Positions 25,537 to 35,278 of a DNA stretch of 64,000 bases are shown here, in pieces (position 1 is the stretch's first letter; the number at the start of each line of letters is the position of its first letter). The notes under the pieces are model-generated. The model had not been told where the DNA came from. It did no database searches and worked only from the letters and a program-made list of their open reading frames with translations. Source of the stretch: Glebionis coronaria (Eukaryota > Streptophyta > Magnoliopsida > Asterales > Asteraceae); assembly GCA_025667525.1 (NCBI GenBank), contig CM046879.1, positions 385,167,039 to 385,231,038 of the forward strand, given 5' to 3'. A program made the translations under genes and the position numbers.

Positions 25537-26244
25537 AGGCTCACAAGCAACCACTCTCATTTATCTGTAGGAGAGAGTGGTGAAGTTAGGGTAATCCTCG
25601 ACCCATAGAAGTCTGTCATTTCACTTAGAATTCCTTAAGACTTCTGTACACTCTGTCTTTGCACCAGGGAGTGATTCATTTGTGTTTATAAAGCACCCCG
25701 ATGACCCTGAACCCTCTAGACAGTATTCAGGCTAACAACAACCTGAATACATGAATGTCTCAACCTTGATGGCTGTACTTCACACAGCCTCTTGGTTCCC
25801 TCATTAAAAGAGTCCCAAAGGATTTATCCTTTCAGGGGGAGCTGAATCATCACCCTCAGCTTTCCTAGGGGCAGCGTAACAGGCGACCAACAACAACATA
25901 TGTTTCACTCTTAAAAGAGTCCCAAAGGTTTTACCTTTTGGGGGGGCTGAATAATCACACTCAGCTTTCCTAGGGGCAGCGAAATGGCGATCATTAAACA
26001 ACATATGTTTCACAATCAAAAGAGTCCCAAAGGTTTTTACCTTTTGGGGGGGCTGAATAATCACACTCAGCTTTCCTAGGGGCAGCGAATGGCGACCATT
26101 AACCACACTTCATTCACACTTAAAAGAATCCCAAGGATTTATCCTTTGGAGTGGCTGAGTAATCACCCTCAGCCTCTCTGGGACAGCGAAATGGCGACCA
26201 TTCACTTAATATTTTCCCTGTTACTAATTTCAACAACCTTGCAG
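25516..26244 (+). other. Candidate phase-0 intron within Sirevirus ORF3
   Basis: Starts GTAATC after CACAG. Ends in a pyrimidine-rich run and ACCTTGCAG at 26244. Both flanking frames are in phase 0, so removal joins the two ORF3 segments without change. The 729 bases are full of stops in the ORF3 frame and contain a four-copy repeat. The donor, acceptor and phase are seen directly; splicing itself is inference. Confidence 0.65.
25801..26210 (+). repeat. Four tandem ~105-bp repeats inside the ORF3 intron
   Basis: Units start near 25806, 25914, 26020 and 26122. Each carries AAGAGTCCCAAAGG or a variant, then a complementary run (CCTTTTGGG) that can fold a short hairpin, then CTCAGCTTTCCTAGGGGCAG and GCGAAATGGCGACC or a variant. 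The middle two units are the most alike. The fourth is the most diverged. Confidence 0.85.
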
Positions 26245-28224
26245 GCTGAAATTGTACAGCCAGTCAAAGATCCTCAGGTACATGAAAAGGAGGCTGAAAC
26301 AATTACTCAGGACATTCAGATTGAAGAAGAACTTGTGCTCAATGCTGATGAAGAAATGCTGTCTGTTGAAGATTATGTCGCTGAGTTTACACCCATGCCT
26401 GAGGATGAATTCCCTGAGGGAATGTTTGATGAGGAAGAGGAAGAAGATGAGGATGACCAGCTGCCAGTCTCTCCTCCTAAAGAAGATAACCAGACTTCTC
26501 CTCTTAAGGAAGCTGTTGACACACAAAACTCTGCTACATCTGCAACAACAGTCCTCCAAAGACCCATATATGATCCAACAGCTGAATTCCTTTTGTTTGA
26601 TCATCCTTCTCAGACTAACTTCGACTTATTTCCAAGGGAGGATGATTTTGCTCAACAAAGCCTCAATATCAAGAATCTTCAGCCTGTACACCATCAGTCT
26701 GATATTGAGCGCTTGTCAAGAAAGTTGGATGTAATCAAGTCAGAGATGCACAATTTTACTGTCACCTTTCCAGGCATAATAAAAAAGGCTGTGACTGAGG
26801 CTGTCACTGAGCCTATTCAGGAGGGTACAAGAAAAGGTGTAGCTCAAGGTCTAAGTCATCTCTCGACAAGAATCAAGAATGCCATTGACTCAGTTGTCCC
26901 TGCATTGTTCCAAGAACAAGAAACCGTCATTAACAGGCACTTCAATGCAGTGCGCAACAGGCAATACAACCATGCTGGTTTTATTGTCAGGAGAGTTCAG
27001 GCAAATACCAATGCCAATGCCAACTTATTGCTGAAGATTGCCAGGGCATCAAGAAAAAGACAGCGTGCCATGGCTGCCTCTGTGGAGCAGATTGCAAGAA
27101 GATTTCAGGCACGTTCATCCAAACATAAGAGAAGTAAGGATGAACGTGAGGGGGAGAAGAAAACTAAACTCAGCCTTGCATCTGCTGAACAAGCCTCATC
27201 TTCAGCCAATCCTTCAACAACACCTGTTCCTCTTCAAGTCATCGAACCAGTTATAGTACCTGATGATGAGGATCAGACTCAGGGGGAGCAACAGGCACAA
27301 GATGGCGCTGACTCATCTAAATCTATGATCCTAGTTAACATCAGCAAACCTGAGGATGAGGATGAACCAGCAGCCAAGAAGCTTAAATTCACTGTGAGCT
27401 CCCTACCAAAATCTATTCAAGATCAGGCTCAGACAGCGTTCCTCAAAAGAGCTGATGACTTGAAAAACATAAGTGTGGAGTCCTCTGTCTCAAAGAAAGG
27501 TAAAGAGATAGTGTTAGTCGATACTGACACTAAACTTAAGAAGATAGCTGCGATGCTAGAGACAGGAGGATCCACAACAGACCTTTCCCAATTTTCAACC
27601 TTTACACCTTCTGATGAGAGACCTCTAACGCCTGAAGAAATAGAGCAACAGGCTGAAGAATTCAAAAGACTGAGTGAGCTCAAGGCAGCCAAAGAGTTAA
27701 ATGAAGCCACTCTGAGGAAGATGTCACCTTCTGAAAAAGAAAAACAAAAACAAAGGTTGAGGGAAATGGAACTTAAACGCGCTGAGGCCCTAAAGAAAGT
27801 CAAAACTGACTATGATGCCTGCGTAAACAACAGGTATGCTGCTGGCAAGATAACCAAGTTCAGATACACCATTCGCAAGTCCACAAATACTCCACAGATG
27901 ATCTTATGGAGGGATAATCAAACAGGGAATATGGATGTGTTTGACGACTTCAGGTTAAAAACACTTGGGTTATCAGAATGGTTTGAACTCGAAGCCTTAG
28001 CTGCCAAAAAGTCTGGACAGGCGAATTTCCTTCTGCTTAAAACTCTTAAGGCTAAGTTTAACTGGATCAAGGAAACAGCTGCCAAACTAAAGATTGATCC
28101 CCCACCACAGCTTTTCGAACAAGGACCCCAAAGACAGGCAACAAAAGAAGAAGAATTTCCCAAATCATTGATGAAACTTTTGTTACTGAAGATGTTCGTG
28201 TGGATGGCATGCACAGGGATCTGA
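26089..28224 (+). CDS. Sirevirus ORF3, second coding segment
   Basis: The long frame downstream of the candidate intron. If spliced, coding starts at 26245 (AEIVQPV...). If read independently, it could start at ATG 26089 or ATG 26191. The protein is highly charged. There is an acidic run (DEEEEEDEDDQ) near residue 116 of this frame, basic clusters that could be nuclear signals (KHKRSKDE and AAKKLKF), and a long coiled coil (about 520-600; EEIEQQAEEFKRLSELKAAK). The C-terminal part (about 600-690) looks folded. The frame ends in a short aberrant tail after about 28160, where one base appears to have been lost, and continues in another frame to 28496. No transmembrane or fusion features are seen, so it does not look like a working envelope glycoprotein. 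Confidence 0.75.
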   Translation: MATINHTSFTLKRIPRIYPLEWLSNHPQPLWDSEMATIHLIFSLLLISTTLQAEIVQPVKDPQVHEKEAETITQDIQIEEELVLNADEEMLSVEDYVAEFTPMPEDEFPEGMFDEEEEEDEDDQLPVSPPKEDNQTSPLKEAVDTQNSATSATTVLQRPIYDPTAEFLLFDHPSQTNFDLFPREDDFAQQSLNIKNLQPVHHQSDIERLSRKLDVIKSEMHNFTVTFPGIIKKAVTEAVTEPIQEGTRKGVAQGLSHLSTRIKNAIDSVVPALFQEQETVINRHFNAVRNRQYNHAGFIVRRVQANTNANANLLLKIARASRKRQRAMAASVEQIARRFQARSSKHKRSKDEREGEKKTKLSLASAEQASSSANPSTTPVPLQVIEPVIVPDDEDQTQGEQQAQDGADSSKSMILVNISKPEDEDEPAAKKLKFTVSSLPKSIQDQAQTAFLKRADDLKNISVESSVSKKGKEIVLVDTDTKLKKIAAMLETGGSTTDLSQFSTFTPSDERPLTPEEIEQQAEEFKRLSELKAAKELNEATLRKMSPSEKEKQKQRLREMELKRAEALKKVKTDYDACVNNRYAAGKITKFRYTIRKSTNTPQMILWRDNQTGNMDVFDDFRLKTLGLSEWFELEALAAKKSGQANFLLLKTLKAKFNWIKETAAKLKIDPPPQLFEQGPQRQATKEEEFPKSLMKLLLLKMFVWMACTGI

Positions 28225-28496
28225 TCCTTCCCAATGGTATAGTTGGCCCTGTTGATGGTCAGACTTACTCAGTGCCTGAAAGAGGAATGGCGTTTATGAA
28301 CAAAGCCTGCCAATATGCTTTTCAGAGGGAAGATGAGCTATGCCTGGCTTCAACTATTCAGCTGCTCTGTCACAAGAAGTGTCTCAAGATCAACTCTGAG
28401 TATTCCAAGAAGTTTGCAAAGACTTTGCAGGATGAAATTGATAACAGATTAGATGTGGCCGAAGCTGAAGAAAGAATAAAAAATGATGACTATTGA
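28160..28496 (+). pseudogene. ORF3 C-terminal piece, out of frame with the preceding segment
   Basis: Downstream of a one-base shift in the run CCCAAATCATTG near 28160, the protein continues in a second frame through VDGMHRDLILPNGIVG to a stop after about 100 residues. The listed start codon of this frame (28200) is GTG, so it is a continuation and not a separate gene. The sequence is helix-rich and charged near its end (DVAEAEERIKNDDY). The matching region is absent from the truncated second unit, so I cannot tell whether the shift is a private mutation. Confidence 0.7.
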
Positions 28497-28570
28497 AGAA
28501 AGTATCAGCCCTTTTACCTTCATCTTTTGTTTAACTTATGTAATGAACTTGTAATTTTTCTTTAAGTCTT

Positions 28571-28576
28571 AATAAA
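28571..28576 (+). terminator. Poly(A)-signal-like AATAAA after ORF3
   Basis: AATAAA 75 bases after the ORF3 stop, in a T-rich surrounding. With the TATA box, leader and intron it completes a gene-like unit inside the element. A chance match in AT-rich DNA is possible. Confidence 0.4.
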
Positions 28577-28675
28577 ATCATGAGGTATGTTTGTTTAGAT
28601 CTGTTATGTGTAAGAAGAAGCTGTTAAACTCACTTACCTTAACTTAGTTAGATCTAGCACTATTTATGTTTAAAT

Positions 28676-28685
28676 AGGGGGAGAT
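28676..28685 (+). other. Sirevirus polypurine tract
   Basis: AGGGGGAGAT immediately before LTR 2, the plus-strand primer. Its last seven bases, GGGAGAT, are also the seven bases of element A that precede LTR 1. Confidence 0.85.
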
Positions 28686-29428
28686 TGTTGGGAATCTAAA
28701 CTTGTTAGATTCCCTGTTCATTGATTTAAACATAATTAGGCTGATAGATAGTCCCTTGCCTGTGCCTAGGAGGCAGGCAAGTTTCACAAGACTCACAGAG
28801 ATCCGAATCTCTGTGAGCAACCTCAGAGGAGTCCATGTCAGAGACATTGTCAGGGAAGTCGAAGATTACCTGAAGACATACCCCTTGGCTGTGATGGATA
28901 ACAGCCAAGATGTATTAGGGACTCTGAGGGGTTGAGAGTTAACAGGGGTGGCAATACCCTGATAACTCTCAGCACACTTTGGACATGCCATTTGTGTGTT
29001 CGAGAATATGAAGAATAAGGAAACTGTTTTGGACAACTGTTCCTTAAAGCATAATGGAAGACTACCAAGAATAGAAGGACATCATGTGACTGATGTGGGA
29101 ACTTGTAAAAGTTGTGTAGTCGACATCAAGTACTGTTCAAGTCAAACTCGTAACACTATAAATAGGATGTGTAACCTAGCATTAAGATTAAACACTTTGC
29201 AATATTAAGATCATTAGTGCGTGTAACTTAGTGAATCAAACAGCTACGACTGTATTCATAAGTTAAGGTTATTGTTGTTCAAAGTGTGCACAACACATTG
29301 TCATCAAACGGTGTTATCCATAACACTTATAATTCTTTATTATACAATAATAAGATTACGTTTGAAAAGTAATACCTTGTGTTGATTAAGTTAAGATTAG
29401 GGTTTCTCGCATTGATAAGGGACTTTCA
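28686..29428 (+). repeat. Sirevirus LTR 2 (743 bp)
   Basis: Same length and ends as LTR 1, with one substitution (29329). It is preceded by a polypurine tract and followed by a primer site, so it is both the 3' LTR of unit 1 and the 5' LTR of unit 2. It carries the stem-loop cluster and a TATA box at 29157-29164. Confidence 0.95.
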
Positions 29429-29430
29429 AT

Positions 29431-29442
29431 TGGTATCAGAGC
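29431..29442 (+). other. Sirevirus primer-binding site (unit 2)
   Basis: TGGTATCAGAGC, identical to unit 1. Confidence 0.93.
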
Positions 29443-29502
29443 GGTGTTTGATATTAAAACCTTCAAGAAACATCGTTCTCCGTTTTATAATCAAGATCCA
29501 CC

Positions 29503-32037
29503 ATGCCGGAAACCTCTAGCCCACACTCACCTACCAGAAACCCATCTTCACCAAGACTTACCGCCCCACCAAATGACGATGATCTACCCCAACTTCTTGA
29601 CTCAAGAGGTGGATCACACGTAACCAGTGTACCAGTCTTTGATGAAGAAGACTTTGCCAGTTGGAAGAGTCAGTTTCTTGTATACCTTGATGGTCTTGAA
29701 CCTTTTCTCTTAGAAATTTTAGAAAATGGTCCATATATCCCCATGGCACTCACTTCTACTGAAGAAAACCCTCTTCCCAAGCCTGTCAAACAATGGACCG
29801 CTGCTGATAGGAAATTAGCAAACCAAGATAAACGTCTCAAAAGCATCATAATTTCCTGTCTTCCAAAGCATATCATGAAGTCTGTTATTCAATGTCCCAC
29901 AGCTAAACAGATGTGGACAGACCTTATTCTTGGCCATGAAGGACCCTCTGAAACAAGAGAGACAAAGATTCAGGCACTCAGACTTCAGTTTAATGCCTTT
30001 AAGTCTCTTGAAGGTGAAAAAGTTCAGCAAACCTATACTAGGCTGAAGATTCTTCTAAATGACCTTGCTATGAATGATGTTACTATTGGTCAAGCTGAGA
30101 TCAATGCCACCTTTGTCAACAGCCTTCCAAGAAAGTGGCTGAGCATGAATCAGACTCAGAGAGCTAACAACTCAATCAAAAATAATACCCTGGCTCAGCT
30201 CTATGGAAAGTACAATTATGAAGAAGGGCTGATCGATACTATCTACAAATCAGAGACTGAAAGATTTGTTGTTCAAGGAGCATCTTCCAAAGCTTTGATC
30301 TCTGCAACACATCCTATTGACAGCGACTCTGATATGGAAGAAGATACTCGTAGCAGCCAAGAGTTCTTGTCAGACCTCAATGCAGAATTTCATGAAAGAG
30401 CATTGCTAGCCAACCAAAGAAGATACTACAAAAGATCTGGAAGAGTAGGATCAGCCAGCAAACCAACTGACAGGTCAAAAGAAACATGTTTTGCCTGTGG
30501 AAAGCTTGGACATTTTCAAAAAGAATGTCCCTCCACCAAAACATCCTCACCCTCTTATCCATCATCTTCATCCAAACCCTACAAGTTCAAACAACATAAC
30601 AACTCATCACAATCCAATTCTTCAGACACTGAGAAGAAAGATTACAAAAATAAGTACAAGGCACTTAAGGCTGAGTTAGAACAGATGAACTTGAAGATTG
30701 AAGCTATGTCCAAAAAGAAAGGTGGTGAGAAAAAGGCTGAGAAAGGGTTGGTTGCTGAAACCTATGATTGGAATGATGAACCATTGACTTCAGATGAAGA
30801 AGATACCACAAGAGTCAGGGCTTTTATGGCAATAGCTGATGATGAACCAGCTGTTGGAAAAGGTGATGCAAGATCAGGACAATGGGTCGACATCACAATG
30901 AAAAAGGTACACAGGCTTCTTTCTATGTCTGATTGTGATGAACGTAAGCATGTTCTTGATTACACCATTGTTGACTTGCACTTTGTTGAGGAACAAAGGA
31001 AGAACCTTCTTGATAAGTTTCACTCTGTTAAAACTGAAATGATTAATGCTAAGGCTGAATGTGATACTCTCAGGCGGGTTAACTTAGAGAAAATATCCCT
31101 GCAAAATGAAGTAGCTAGATTAACCTTGAAAAACATAGCTTTGAATGACCAAGTCACTGAATTAAACAAAGTTATTGAAAAATGGTTGTGTGCTAGGTTT
31201 ACTATAGATGAATTGCTTAGGGATGAAGTGCCTGCTGACTTAAACAGGGATATAACTGCTAAACATAAAAAGCTGAGGATTATCACCAAACCCAAAGACA
31301 TTGTCTTTAAATCTACAGAGACTATTCATATGTCAGACACCTCTTTGACTAATGACCCTGTCTCTGAAGATGTGGCTGAGCTTCCACCTTTGCCCAAACT
31401 CTCTGGAGTTGAACCTAGCAGTTCTTCTAGATCTGCTAAGGATGAACTTAAGATAGATATTGAGAATCCTCCAGCTAAAGTTTTTCGTGTGCCTGCTAAA
31501 CCAACTGGTAAACAAGTAGCTTTTAAGCCTGTTTCTTCTAAGGCTGTGAATAAGGTTGACCCCACCACTGAAGATCGCCTGTTGTCTCTTATGAAAGAAG
31601 TAGAACTCTTGAAACAACACATTAAGCCTTCCGCTGAATGCTCTACTTCTCATGAACCTAAGTCAGTCCTAGGTGAACCCAAAGGGGAAAGATTAATCAA
31701 ACCTTATTGCAATGTTTGTAAAAATTCTCACCACTCGACCTTAGATCATGACAGACACATGGCAGCTAAAAGAACTAAGACACCCTCTAGGGACAGACCA
31801 CAGAGTTCCAAAAGACAACAGGGAAATTACAATTCTTATCCTCCCTGTAAATTCTGTGGGTTCACAGACCATCACTCAGATGAGTGTGGTGACTTCCCTG
31901 GGTGTGATATCTGTGGGAGTTATAACCATGAAACTATGAACTGTCCATCCCAACGCCAAAAGTTTTTCAGGAACACAAGAGTTGCTAACAAGCAATTCAG
32001 GGAACCCACTGGAAAGTGGGTTCACCATAGGAACTAA
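29503..32037 (+). CDS. gag: Sirevirus Gag, unit 2 (844 aa, intact)
   Basis: Identical in length and layout to the unit 1 Gag: Copia Gag core, zinc knuckle at about 329, coiled-coil extension, two C-terminal knuckles at about 782 and 801. Two nucleotide differences were found. 18380/29810 changes Lys to Arg (ADKKLANQ to ADRKLANQ), and 19756/31186 is silent (Leu). The frame is open throughout, so this copy could still make Gag from LTR 2 although its own pol is cut off. Confidence 0.92.
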   Translation: MPETSSPHSPTRNPSSPRLTAPPNDDDLPQLLDSRGGSHVTSVPVFDEEDFASWKSQFLVYLDGLEPFLLEILENGPYIPMALTSTEENPLPKPVKQWTAADRKLANQDKRLKSIIISCLPKHIMKSVIQCPTAKQMWTDLILGHEGPSETRETKIQALRLQFNAFKSLEGEKVQQTYTRLKILLNDLAMNDVTIGQAEINATFVNSLPRKWLSMNQTQRANNSIKNNTLAQLYGKYNYEEGLIDTIYKSETERFVVQGASSKALISATHPIDSDSDMEEDTRSSQEFLSDLNAEFHERALLANQRRYYKRSGRVGSASKPTDRSKETCFACGKLGHFQKECPSTKTSSPSYPSSSSKPYKFKQHNNSSQSNSSDTEKKDYKNKYKALKAELEQMNLKIEAMSKKKGGEKKAEKGLVAETYDWNDEPLTSDEEDTTRVRAFMAIADDEPAVGKGDARSGQWVDITMKKVHRLLSMSDCDERKHVLDYTIVDLHFVEEQRKNLLDKFHSVKTEMINAKAECDTLRRVNLEKISLQNEVARLTLKNIALNDQVTELNKVIEKWLCARFTIDELLRDEVPADLNRDITAKHKKLRIITKPKDIVFKSTETIHMSDTSLTNDPVSEDVAELPPLPKLSGVEPSSSSRSAKDELKIDIENPPAKVFRVPAKPTGKQVAFKPVSSKAVNKVDPTTEDRLLSLMKEVELLKQHIKPSAECSTSHEPKSVLGEPKGERLIKPYCNVCKNSHHSTLDHDRHMAAKRTKTPSRDRPQSSKRQQGNYNSYPPCKFCGFTDHHSDECGDFPGCDICGSYNHETMNCPSQRQKFFRNTRVANKQFREPTGKWVHHRN

Positions 32038-32054
32038 TCTGTTTCTATGTATCT

Positions 32055-34211
32055 GTGCAGAAATATCTCAAGGAATCGGTATGGTATCTAGATAGTGGCT
32101 GTTCTAGACACATGACAGGGATTCAACAATACCTGCACAGATACTCAAAGGAGCCAGGTCCCAAAGTGGTGTTTGGAGATAACTCTTCAGGTGACACAGA
32201 AGGATATGGCTCAGTGAATTGCAATGGGATCACATTTACCAGGGTTGCATATGTGAATGGTCTTAAGCACAATCTTATTAGCATCAGCCAGTTATGTGAT
32301 GCTGATTATAAGGTTTTGTTTACTAAGACTCAGGGAACCATATTCAACAAAAATAATGATGTTGTGCTGGTTGCACCTAGAAGGAGAGATGTTTATGTCA
32401 TCAACATGGCTGTGTGCTCTGAAGACAGCTCAAATTGTTTTCTTGCCAAAGCCTCTGAAAGTGTCAACTGGCTGTGGCACAAAAGACTATCTCATCTCAA
32501 CTTCAAGAACATCAATAAGATAGCCACTCAAAACTTGGTTGCTGGTCTACCTTCAGTAATGTGTTCCAAAGACAAAACTTGTTCTGCCTGTGTAAAAGGA
32601 AAACATCACAGGTCTTCATTCAAGACTAGGCAATCATTCTCTATTGACAAGTGCTTACATCTCCTTCACATGGACTTGTTTGGACCTGTCAAACCTCAAA
32701 CCATTAATCACAACAAATACACCTTGGTCATAGTTGATGAATTTTCAAGATATACATGGGTGTTCTTCCTCAGAAGGAAAAGTGATGCAGCTGATGCCAT
32801 CATGTCCTTCATCAGACAGGTGGAAAATATGAATGATGTTAGAGTCAAAGCTCTAAGAAGTGATAATGGTACAGAATTCAAGAATCATCAACTTGAATCA
32901 TTTTGTGATGAAAAAGGGATTTCACAGAACTTCTCTTCAGCTGGCACTCCTGAACAAAATGGTGTGGCTGAAAGAAGAAACAGGACTCTGATTGAAGCAG
33001 CAAGAACTATGTTAAATGGTGCAGCCTTACCAAAGCAATTTTGGGGAGAAGCTGTACACACTGCCTGCTATACTCAAAACAGATCAATCATTGTCAAAAG
33101 ACATGGCAAAACCTCCTATGAAGTTTTCAGAAAAAGATCTCCAGACGTCAGCTATTTTCATGTGTTTGGATGCCCTGTGTTTATTTATAACTACAGGGAT
33201 AAACTTGGAAAGTTTGATGAAAAGGCTGATGATGGATTCTTTTTGGGATACTCTCCAACAGCCAAAGCCTTCAGAGTATTCAACATCAGAAGACAAGAAG
33301 TAGAAGAAACTTTCCATGTCAGATTCAATGAAGATGATGAAGTCATACAGAGAACAGGAACAGAGGGTGATGAAGTAGATTTCAATGAAAATATTTCTTT
33401 CCCAAGTGATGAGTTCACAGAACCCAGACCTACCAGTCATCACCACTCCAACACTCTCACTCCTTATGTTCCTGCTTTTGATCCTCTGTCTACTCACAAC
33501 ATTGAAGTTCCTACCTCTCAGGGACTTGATGAAGAAGAACCTCAAATCTCTGATGGTCCTTCTCATGATATTAATGACTCACCAATTCTTCAAAACTCTG
33601 AAGTTGCTCCTGCTGATAATGAAATTGCTTCCCTTGATGTGGCTGAAGAAGAATCAGACACTGAAGTAGTTTTTGAAGAAAGCCCTCCTATTCAGCAGGA
33701 TGAGATTCAAATTGTTCCAGCTGTGCCTTCAAGTACCCCTGTTCTTGAAACTCCAGCTCCTCAAAATAAGTGGTCAAGAGATCAACACATTCTTCTTGTC
33801 AACATTATTGGGGAACCAAATGCAGGGGTCACAACCAGACAGCGAATCCAAGACTCTGAGTCAGCCTCAGCCAATGAATGTCTATTTGCTGAATTCCTTT
33901 CTCAAATTGAACCTAAAAGAGTTGCTGAGGCTCTGACAGAAGATGGATGGGTAGCTGCTATGCAAGAAGAAATCAATCAGTTCAAAAGGAACAAGGTTTG
34001 GACACTAGTGCCAGCTCCACCTGGAAAGAATATCACAGGCACTAGATGGATCTATAGAAACAAGATGGATGAAATTGGGAACATCATCAGGAACAAGGCA
34101 AGATTGGTAGCACAGGGATACTCTCAGACTGAAGGAATTGATTATGATGAAACTTTTGCACCTGTTGCTAGACTTGAAGCCATCAGAATCTTTCTAGTTT
34201 TTATAAAATAG
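32055..34211 (+). pseudogene. pol: Sirevirus Pol, unit 2, truncated early in reverse transcriptase
   Basis: Contains protease ([10 protein letters not shown]), the whole integrase, and the first part of reverse transcriptase up to [14 protein letters not shown]. It breaks at 34195-34197 and runs into element A, adding a few foreign residues before a stop at 34209-34211. The catalytic YVDD loop, RNase H, ORF3 and a third LTR are all missing. One difference from unit 1, 21133/32563, changes Phe to Cys in the integrase zinc region (VMFSKDK to VMCSKDK). As in unit 1, there is no ATG before the protease. Confidence 0.92.
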
Positions 34212-35273
34212 GACACCATTTGTCCCGATTGTTTGTTTATTGATTTTGGACCCGAATGATTGAACGACCGGATTGTATGACCCGATAAATGATTAATGGA
34301 CCCGATAGATGAAATAAAATGGATTATTAAAGTTAGGTTATGTCACTAAAAGTCCCATTAGCATGAATTGTGAACTACCGGGAGTTGGTAGACGCTTATG
34401 CATATAATAGTACTATTTGGGGACGATCACCCCAGTTCGCGCCTTGACGGTTGATCTCCGTCGTGCCACATTGATTGGTAAGCGAATTTATGTATGAGAA
34501 GATTTCCATAGCGTGACCTTTGTGACGACATGCTACTTTAGATGGGCAAATTGAGAATCGGGTTAGCTACCCGTTGTTGGTTTAGTAAGGTAACAATGTC
34601 ATGCGGCTTATAATAATCCAAAATTAACGAATTACTAATAGACGCTCCGAATTACGATGTATTGCCTGACTAGCAATACTGGGTCATACTATTGACATTA
34701 TGTTTGTGTTTTGGTTTTCATAACCATATTCGTATAACGGTTTTTATTTTCATACAACGTCATGAGATGTATTGTATGACGTTTATACGACATTGGCTCG
34801 TATAATGATTTTTAAGGCAACTGCCTATATTATGATTTTCGATAAGGATTTGTATAAAATGACATTGGCTATTTTATGGCCTATTAAAATGATTTGTACA
34901 AAATGATTTTCGATAATAATTTTATACCGAGATTATATTGATGGTTTATTAAACTCTATGAATTCACTCGGCGTTATCGCTGACCCTTTTCTTTTAACAT
35001 GTTTTGTCTCAGGTACTTGAAGGTAATTCTCGGGAAGATGACAAGAATTCATGGCCCGCACTTAAACAATATTTTCCATTCAAATACTTTGTAAAACTTT
35101 GTATGAAATAATATGACTTGGGACCGATGTAATTTTGATATTTATGAATGGAAATGCTTTTACTATTAAACGACACGACTTTTATGCGTTGTCTATGATG
35201 TGAGTAATGTGCTATCCCGTAACACCAACGAGTCTTCCGCTGTACTAAGTTGTATAAATTTGGGGGTGTTACA
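34195..35273 (+). repeat. 3' LTR of element A, right part
   Basis: Resumes at TAG (8345-8347 in the 5' LTR) and runs to GGGTGTTACA. Compared with the 5' LTR, only AACATGT (8338-8344) is missing across the Sirevirus insertion. The first three bases are shared with the Sirevirus pol, so the exact junction is ambiguous by 3 bp. Confidence 0.9.
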
Positions 35274-35278
35274 ACCCG
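35274..35278. other. Target-site duplication of element A, right copy (ACCCG)
   Basis: Matches 5984-5988. Joining the flanks at one copy restores an uninterrupted Copia linker reading. Confidence 0.85.

Larger units (their letters stand above)
17256..34197 (+). mobile_element. Sirevirus-type Copia element in tandem: LTR - internal - LTR - truncated internal
   Basis: A Copia element (integrase before reverse transcriptase) with a long gag, a pol and an extra ORF between pol and the 3' LTR, the hallmark of the Sirevirus lineage. After the second LTR the internal region starts again, with its own primer site, a complete gag and a pol cut off early in reverse transcriptase. The second unit is displaced by exactly 11430 bp with no indels. 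The only differences I found are at 17899/29329, 18380/29810, 19756/31186 and 21133/32563. No third LTR is present: the array ends inside pol and passes straight back into element A. Confidence 0.92.
5989..35273 (+). mobile_element. Element A: long-LTR Gypsy element (Tekay-like) with decayed pol, containing a nested Sirevirus
   Basis: Bounded by two 3.43-kb LTRs and a 5-bp duplication. Without the nested Sirevirus (17256 to about 34194) it is about 12.3 kb. The internal 5.5 kb has no frame above about 100 residues but retains readable traces of protease, reverse transcriptase and integrase in Gypsy order. LTR length and the similarity of those traces to the better-preserved chromovirus at 55507-59003 suggest a Tekay/Del relative. 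The LTRs are about 98% identical by eye although the coding region is wrecked, which points to mobilisation in trans. Confidence 0.85.

Noticed and set aside
26089..28224. Retroviral-type envelope glycoprotein
   Set aside because: No convincing membrane anchor, cysteine pattern or cleavage site. The protein is highly charged with coiled coils and nuclear-signal-like clusters, so only the position is envelope-like.
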